DNA of 64,000 nucleotides from Epiperipatus broadwayi (Eukaryota > Onychophora > Udeonychophora > Euonychophora > Peripatidae), in NCBI GenBank assembly GCA_028023455.1, contig JAQFVV010000013.1:12970258-13034257 (forward strand), written 5' to 3'. Within the stretch, counting starts at the first letter, position 1; every line of letters begins with the position of its first letter. The translations under genes were made by a program, and so were the position numbers. This document shows, in pieces, positions 57,013 to 64,000 of the stretch. The notes under the pieces were generated by a model. It worked only from the letters and a program-made list of their open reading frames with translations, was not told the origin of the DNA and ran no database searches.

Positions 57013-58089
57013 TGACAAACACCATGGAAAACTTTGATGAAATTCTTTTGCTGCCAGGTTACAAAATTAAGGACTTTAAATATGTATTACTTGAGGGAAG
57101 GTGAGATAATAAGGATAGTCAAAAGAAATCTATCCCTTAGAATTTTAGTGTCTCCTCTGCATGAATGATAAAAATATTGAGCAAATGGTGGAGTTACTAA
57201 CAGCATCGATTCAAATGCAACCAATGTAACCAACAGGATGCCAGAAAAATGTAAGGAAGATATGGCTGAAAATACCATGTACTATAAACAATGAAAGAAT
57301 AATAATGACCCATATCATTGGAAAGGAAGTCCATACTACAAACTTCCCCATATTCATGGATTAAAATAAAGCAACAAACAAAACTTGTTAAACTCAAAAT
57401 AAATCCTCCTAATAGGCCAGGGAAAAAACCTACAGCAACTACACACCCAAAACCTTAAAGAAACCAAACTGAAATGGTTCTTGAGGCCATATTCCTCACC
57501 TTAAGAATCCAAAAAGATGACAAGGAACACAAACCAAACTATGAACCCAAGAAATTATTAATTTGACATGTTTTTGGGAAGATAAAGTACCTAATTTCAC
57601 TTTGCAGAGCTGCCCCATGATAGCAATTTCATTTGAGCATTTTCTAGTTAAGGCTTTGTAAGACTCCAGCAGCCAGATATCAGTGGTGTCAAATAAGTTT
57701 TATCATGAAATTCTAAGAACCCCATTGTCAAAACCCTGCCACTGAAATCAATACAGATTATTATGGCTAACTATAAAAATGCTAAACTAATGCAAAAACA
57801 AATATGGGTTCAAATGAAAATTGGCCAATCATGTTTTCCTCATACTGAATGGCCTAATACATGATGTCATTTTAGAGGCAGACTTTTTACACATGAACCA
57901 TTGTACTACTGATTTCTCTGATAGGACAGTCAGAGTAAATGATGAGATCTTGAACATTGTTTCTGAGATATTATCTACACAAGATTGACTGTATAGTATC
58001 TACAATCCCAGAAGAACTCTTAAAAAGTAAGATTTCCAAATCCAATATACTTGGGAGCAATGATATGGTGAAATTGTGATCAGTTATTA

Positions 58090-59400
58090 ATAAATTCAGG
58101 CTGATTTACTTAGAGATATCAGTCATACTAGAAGGTTTCCAACAAAGAATCAAACTAGTCCATGACCAACCATTTTACTCCAAATCCTACCCAATTCTGT
58201 ATCAGTATCAGGAAGAGATATGCATGCAGATTAATAAAATGCTGAATTGCATGATTATTTCAGTCTTCTTCACCTTATTGCAACCCAGTTGTAACTGTGA
58301 AGAAGAAAGATGGGTTGATGACATTTTGTTTGGATGCTTGGTAACTAAACAACATTACAGTTCCTGATAGGAGCATCCCACCATCCATACATAAATTGTT
58401 CATGAAATTTGGAAATAAGAAAGTGTTCTCCACTTTCAATTTGACCCCCAATTACTGACAAATTAAACTCCATCTGGAAGATTGCCAATACACTGCCTTC
58501 CAATATGAGGGTTTTACTTATCAATTTAATAGAATAGCATTTGTATTGATCAATAGTGGTGCTGGTCTAATAAGGTGCTTGGACAAAACCCTATCTCCTG
58601 AGATCAAATAGATTGCTACCATTTATGTGGATAATGTAATAATTGCATCTGCCTTGATTGAAAAGCAACTTCAACACTTTACCCTATTATTTAAAGAGTG
58701 CTATGAAAATGGAATAAAGGTCAACTTCAAGAAGAGTATGTTAATTCATGACAAGATAATTTTTTAAGTCACATTATTGGTTGCAATTGGTTAAGACCTT
58801 ATCCAGACAAGATCAATGCCATTCAGAACTTTCCAAGCCCACTAATAAGAAAGAAATCTAGTCATTTTAGGATGGTGCAACTTCTATAATCATTTCTGCC
58901 AAAAGTTCTTTGACCAAATGGAACCATTGCTAAATTTCATTAGAAATGATGAGCAATGAAACTGGACCAAGGAGCAAGATGGGACATTTTCAAATATTAA
59001 AACAGGGTTCTTAGAGCAAACAATGTTAGCCTTCCATGATTTTAAGAAATCTTTCATTGTTTAGACTGACAGTAATAGTTATGAATTAGGGTTGACTTCA
59101 TCTCAAATCCAGGAGGATGGACAATCTGGTGTCCTGTACTTCATCAACCAGTTCTTAAAGGGTTCAGAAATAAATCACACAGTTACAGAGAATGGAACCC
59201 TAGAAATCATGTGGACCTTCTAGAAATTCTGAAAAATGTATTTCAGATTAGGTGATAGCACAAAAGCCTCAAATTCCTAAACTACAGTTGCCTGATCAAC
59301 ACTTGTTTGATCAGGTGTAGTCCATTGTTGCAGGAATTAGAAAGGATTCAAGAACTTAATAGCTGATATGCTAAGTCAAAATCCATGTAAATGAAAACAG
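58090..59400 (+). pseudogene. Decayed gypsy reverse transcriptase and RNase H
   Basis: Readings such as HDQPFYSKSYPILYQYQEEI (pre-RT), FQYEGFTYQFNRIAF, ATIYVDNVIIAS (the catalytic box, where the second Asp is Asn), a PDKINAIQNFPSP segment, and TDSNSYELGLTSSQ can be followed through several frames. Numerous stops rule out function. Confidence 0.7.
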
Positions 59401-59639
59401 CATCATCTAGCAGTAGATAACACCTACATTACTAACAGATCTGAAAATTGATAAAAATGTAGAGAATGATAGAAGACCAGCATCAGCACAGTCAAAAGAC
59501 TCAGATTTAAATCTAATGATCAAAGCTTTAAAAGGAGAAAAAGTTCTGCATGTTCCAAAAAATCTTACATTGTGTAATTTAGAAAAACAGGTCTTACTAT
59601 ATAAAGTTAACTGTGACACTGAAGAGTGGAGAGAGTAAT

Positions 59640-60608
59640 ATCTAAGTCCTTATAAGATTCACTCATAAAGTATGTGCATTGCCTATATGGGCATTATGAT
59701 GCTCACAAAACAAAACATACTCTTAACAATTGGTTTTACTGGCCAAAGATGTACAAGGATATCTTGATATCACTCCAAGACTATTCAGTTTGCTTGAGAG
59801 CCAAAATAGTAAAACAGAACTATATTAAATCTACTAAATCAATCATATCATAAAGATCAAATGAGATCCTAGCGATTGATTATTATGGGCCATTGTCCCC
59901 ATTTAACAAACAAAAATACTTGTTAGTCATCTATGATCACTTTTCCAAATATGAGCTGCTTACCCAATAAACCCTCCAATTTGTGGTGAAAGGGAATCCT
60001 AAGACCATTTTAACTGATCATGGTATCCCTTTTCTATCCAAGAAGTAGAAAAACTGGTTGGAAAAATCTTAAAATAAAACATGTGCTAAACTTCCATTAG
60101 GAATCACCAGTCAAACATGTGAACATATCATGCAAGAGTTTGGACATTTGTTTAGGATCTATTTCATTGGGTAAAGTATACAAAATATGTAGCCAACTAC
60201 ATCAATTGGAGTATAAATAAATCAAATTGAATTCATGCCCATTCCACTACATTTTAATCAAACCACACCACTATTTGCAAAATACCAACCTATGGCTACT
60301 CAAACCAAAATAGATGCAGAAAAAGATAGATTAAAAGCTTGTGCACAACTCACCAAAATGGCAAGTCACAGGAAACAAAATACAAAAAGTCCCCACACAA
60401 ATTTAACATTGGAGATAAAGTTCCAATAAAAATTCCATACCCAAGTAGACCCTATAAAAATAAGTACCATAAGTTCTATGATATATATGTAGGACAATAT
60501 ACCATTATTAAGCAAATAGGTCCCAACACCTTTTGGACTGGAGAGATTCATGGCAAGTATAATGTCTGCACTGTAAAACCTTTTTTGGATGATCTGAATA
60601 ACCTATGA
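59640..60608 (+). pseudogene. Decayed gypsy integrase and C-terminal module
   Basis: Visible pieces are HYDAHKTKHTLNNWFYWPKM (zinc-binding region), LAIDYYGPLSPFNKQKYLLV with the first catalytic Asp, PIPLHFNQTTPLFAKYQPMA (60235), and at 60390-60600 FNIGDKVPIKI followed by YVGQYTIIKQIGPNTFW, the GPY/F-like module. These match the order in the other two elements. Confidence 0.75.
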
Positions 60609-60609
60609 T

Positions 60610-62880
60610 GATCCATAAAATCAATCATGCAGCTAAAGAATTAAAATAACTATCAAGAAAGATATAAAAATGATGTAAATCACATCAGAGAAAAGTAAAA
60701 ACAACAATTATTAAAAAAATGTACAAGACTAGTGATATTAAGTTTGATGAGGGTATTCCCCAGTTAATGCTTAAATGTGGTCACTGGGATACCTTGAGAC
60801 AATCCAAAACATAGGAGTCAATCCATTCCAATAAATAGATAATCTAATATTTAACTAGACCTTTCATGAATCCAGTAAGTCTTAAAAGAGAGCAAAAAGA
60901 AGTCTAGCAAATAAACCTATATGCCATCTGCAATATAGGCATATTACCGGTTAAGTCTTGACCATAATGTCATCAAAGCCATAAGTCTAGATCAACCCAT
61001 AAATGGTATGGCTTAGCCATAAGAAAAATGGTTAAACTATTCAAAGTCAGCTATAAAGGTATAAAGTAGTTAAGAAATGGGTTTAAAAACATATCAACAT
61101 ACTTATGGGTGCTAAAATTTGAATACAAATTAAAATTTTAAACCTGTAAGAAAAAGAGGAGTTGTAAGGGGACTTACAAACTACCATCCACCTGCACTAA
61201 GCTATGCCATACTAAGCCTAACCAAGCAATTGTTAAACAATTGCTTACTCTTTTTCAAACATACACATATACACTAAACACTGTGATCAGAAAATCATGT
61301 TTTTTTTATAAAGAAAGATAAAGTTTCAAGTTAGATACTAAGAAAATAAATACACACATGTATATATAGACAATATAACTATCCAAGAGTATTGTAAGTT
61401 ATCAACAAACCAACATTATGATGTGAACATAAATAAAATATGCAAGATAATGACCTAATGTCAAGCATATTGCTAAGCAACCAGACTTGGAAATGAAAAA
61501 ATAATCCCAATAAATATTTATTTTAATAACATTACATTGATGAACAGTTATGCAATAATAGACGAATGTATCAAGCATGAGAAAGTCAACATCTTGACAA
61601 CTGTATTATTTTTTTTTAACAAAGCAAGATGGTTGGATGTGTTCAATTTTGAGAACAAATTTCAATTGTGCAAGAATAAACAGGAATTTACTTCATCCAT
61701 CAATATAAACCAAAACCTGAAATATCTCTAAGATATGGAAGCAAACTGAATGATTTGAGCTAACTGTTAAAAAGAAAACTCAAATTTACATCAAATCATC
61801 ACCAGAGAATAAGTATATAACTGCTAACAATCAGCAAGGACATTGTTTGCACCATTTCCTTATGCATAAAAACAACTCTAGAAAAAACTACAAATATTAA
61901 CAAGGATAGTGCAATGTAATCTGGCTAAAAGAACTATGTTGTAGAAAGCTGAATGCCAGCTCTTTATGCCTATAGATATGTTATGATGTGTGAGATACCT
62001 TTATTAAATACTGGTCGATGACAATGATCTTCAGTCGATCTCCTGTGTCTTCAAAGGAGATGAACTAGACAGCACTGATGATCTATGATCCTGGAGTGAG
62101 TGAGCATCAATTAAACCTAGAGATAGTATACCACAAGACAAGATCTGTCACCAAGAGGAATAAACATTGAACATGATGGACAGTACTTGCCAAACTCAGA
62201 AATTTTATTTCTTATTTATCATCTTATTGTATTAAATAAAATTTAGGTTTACACCCCCCCCCCCCAGTGAATGTGGAATAATGTAAGATCTTGATGTTCT
62301 ACATTAAAAGCATTCAGTAGTGACAGAACAGAGTTTTCATTATTTGCTAAATGTTTTACTATCACTCAATATATATTCATTTTCGGTGTACCTTAACTTC
62401 CTTCAGTAGATGGTCTTTCCTATCAATACTGGGGACTCACATATATGTATAAAAAGTCCTCTTCTTCAAGAATAATGATGATACTCATCATGAATTAAAC
62501 AGCAAGCATTACTCTATAATAAGACTGTACATAAGAATAATTAGTAAGTCAGATTCACAATCTTATAAATTTATTATTTTAAACTTTTGTAAATAAAGAT
62601 CACAAGGGTATGAATTTTTATCATGGATTTAGGGATCAGGATATTAATCACATTTAATTCTTAAAGTGATAGAAAACCATCCTTGAGTCATATTATTATA
62701 TATGTAAATTTTGTTAAAATAGCTTCATTATTTAATAAATCTTATTAAGTTGTTTCAATTCATTTGGTCTTTGTCTTGTTCTCAGCATTGTGCATTCTTC
62801 ATACCTCTTAATATGTATGCTAAATTCCAACACACACACATGCCTTTGTTCATATGTATACTGATATTGAAAATATTCTG
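60610..62880. other. Noncoding sequence
   Basis: The first 550 bases may be the 3' untranslated part of the decayed gypsy element. A less A/T-rich part at about 61930-62190 has no recognisable ORF. A run of twelve C's lies at 62254-62265. The frame at 61537-61731 (+) is unrecognised. Confidence 0.35.
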
Positions 62881-62884
62881 GGAA

Positions 62885-63185
62885 GGTATGGTAATTGATC
62901 CTCACTTATATGGAGGCACAGTAGTCATTGACCTGAGTAAGCCTATCACTGAAGAGACTTGAGTACGATTCTCCCTGAGTTCGAATACTGAAGCATAATG
63001 GAACTAGAAAGAGGGCAGAGATGAAAATGAACTAGCCCAAATTATATGTAGATTTAATATATGAATATAGAGCTAGCCCATTGGAGGTGGATGTGATCAT
63101 AGGTTAAGTATTTCATCATGTCCATGCCAGCATCCTACTCTGAGATCCTATGTCTGACCATAGTTAGATGCATTTCCCCCTTTTG
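62885..63185 (+). repeat. Dispersed repeat R2, copy 2
   Basis: This aligns with 18695-18965. It contains GAGTACGATTCTCC and CTGAGTTCGAATAC, tRNA B-box-like sequences, then 'agctagcccattggagg' and CTGACCATAGTTAGATGCA. A tRNA-derived SINE is a reasonable but unproven reading. Confidence 0.55.
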
Positions 63186-63392
63186 TGAGAACCACTGGTC
63201 CATTGCAATACATAATAAAAAAGGATGATAACTGACAAACACTGACATACAGATATTTACAAATATTTTGTAAAATTTATCATAAATCTTTAACAAATAT
63301 TCTATAGTAATGATAATGTTACTTGCAATTATTTCATGTATATAAATTTAAAGTTAATAGCATAAAAGAAAATAACTAAAACAACTTTATTA

Positions 63393-63570
<178 letters not shown>

Positions 63571-63716
63571 TCTTATTGTATATTTTTATTAATGTTACTA
63601 TATTGAATAATGTTTTGTTTGTTTTGTATATTTATTTGTAATCTTGTGTATTTCTTTTAAAGCGAAAGTGTTGAAATGCACGTAATAAATAAGAATTGAA
63701 TTGAATTGAATTGAAT
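63571..63716 (+). repeat. Possible retroelement 3' end with (TTGAA)n tail
   Basis: Between the two ATT runs is about 120 bases ending AAATGCACGTAATAAATAAG followed by several GAATT units (63692-63716). A short unique tail capped by a pentanucleotide repeat looks like the 3' end of a LINE or SINE inserted in the microsatellite. The evidence is limited to this pattern. Confidence 0.35.
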
Positions 63717-63740
63717 TATTATTATTATTATTATTATTGA

Positions 63741-63830
<90 letters not shown>
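63717..63830. repeat. (ATT)n microsatellite, second tract
   Basis: An ATT run of about 110 bases with one GA interruption near 63739. The plus-strand poly-Tyr frame through it is an artefact. Confidence 0.95.
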
Positions 63831-64000
63831 TTCTGGAAAATATATTAAATCTTACCATGGTATATTTTAAGGTCATATATGATCATACAAAGAGAAAACA
63901 CTCTCTTACTTTAAAATAGAGGAATTTATCTACCTAAGGTCATTTATTATATTTAACTGTTCAGATGTTCCCAAGCATTTATTTTTTCTTCTTTTGCCCT

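Larger units (their letters stand above)
55570..60608 (+). mobile_element. Third Ty3/gypsy element, plus strand, heavily decayed
   Basis: Domains appear in the order gag (about 55570-57010), protease (about 57600-57960), RT (about 58090-58800), RNase H (about 58950-59400), integrase (about 59640-60240) and integrase C-terminal module (to 60608), all in shifting frames with many stops. It belongs to the same broad family as the 35-49 kb elements. LTRs were not found. A purine-rich AAGAAAAAGAGGAG followed by TTGTAAGGGGAC at 61148-61170 may mark a 3' LTR start. This is the oldest gypsy copy in the window by its level of damage. Confidence 0.8.

Noticed and set aside
63737-63919. Poly-tyrosine open frame
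   Set aside because: It is a translation of the ATT microsatellite.

Overview
This is a very AT-rich (by eye about 70% A+T) animal nuclear window that is gene-poor and packed with transposable elements. The mix points to an invertebrate: an RTE-type LINE with a GAT-repeat tail, Ty3/gypsy elements, a Merlin DNA transposon, a ZBED-like hAT transposon, Penelope-like GIY-YIG fragments and hammerhead-ribozyme repeats. A cnidarian or a lophotrochozoan such as a mollusc or flatworm would fit, but the sequence alone does not settle it. There are no operons, rRNAs, CRISPR arrays or convincing tRNA genes. The only host-gene piece I can defend is one 141-base internal exon (52180-52320, + strand) encoding part of a SnoaL/NTF2-like domain. 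Its introns are long and filled with repeats.

Layout: 0.4-1.0 kb, two head-to-head copies of a dispersed repeat (R1; more copies at 7.0 and 50.2 kb). 3.45-6.74 kb, a full-length but inactivated RTE LINE with 12-bp target-site duplications (TSDs). 10.2 kb, a foldback. 11.9-14.2 kb, a Merlin transposon with matching TIRs and a perfect 8-bp TSD. 18.7 and 62.9 kb, repeat R2. 21.7 kb, a foldback. 25.9 kb, a Penelope-like fragment. 27.7 kb, a perfect 80-bp palindrome. 28.18-29.82 kb, a hAT element with an 8-bp TSD. 29.9-31.2 kb, a complete TRIM-like small LTR element with a 5-bp TSD. 32.17-33.78 kb, a ~360-bp-period array carrying hammerhead ribozyme cores. 35.4-49.6 kb, an old Ty3/gypsy element on the minus strand, itself invaded by a 7.6-kb Ty3/gypsy element (38.7-46.3 kb) and by a hammerhead-bearing palindrome (36.6-37.0 kb). 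49.65 kb, a second Penelope-like fragment. 52.2 kb, the exon. 55.6-60.6 kb, a heavily decayed Ty3/gypsy element on the plus strand. 63.4-63.8 kb, long ATT microsatellites.

The most interesting material is the hammerhead group. In the 32-34 kb array and in the 36.6 kb palindrome I can place the conserved core (CTGANGA, a short stem II, GAAA, then a tiny stem III ending in GTC) together with sequence able to pair as stem I. This matches type I hammerheads known from metazoan retrozymes and Penelope-like elements, and Penelope-like protein remnants lie in the same window. The array resembles a genomic retrozyme; the palindrome resembles a Penelope-related insertion in inverted arrangement. Both readings come from sequence inspection only and need folding and cleavage tests.

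All transposon proteins here carry stops, frameshifts or lost residues, so no autonomous element is predicted to be active.
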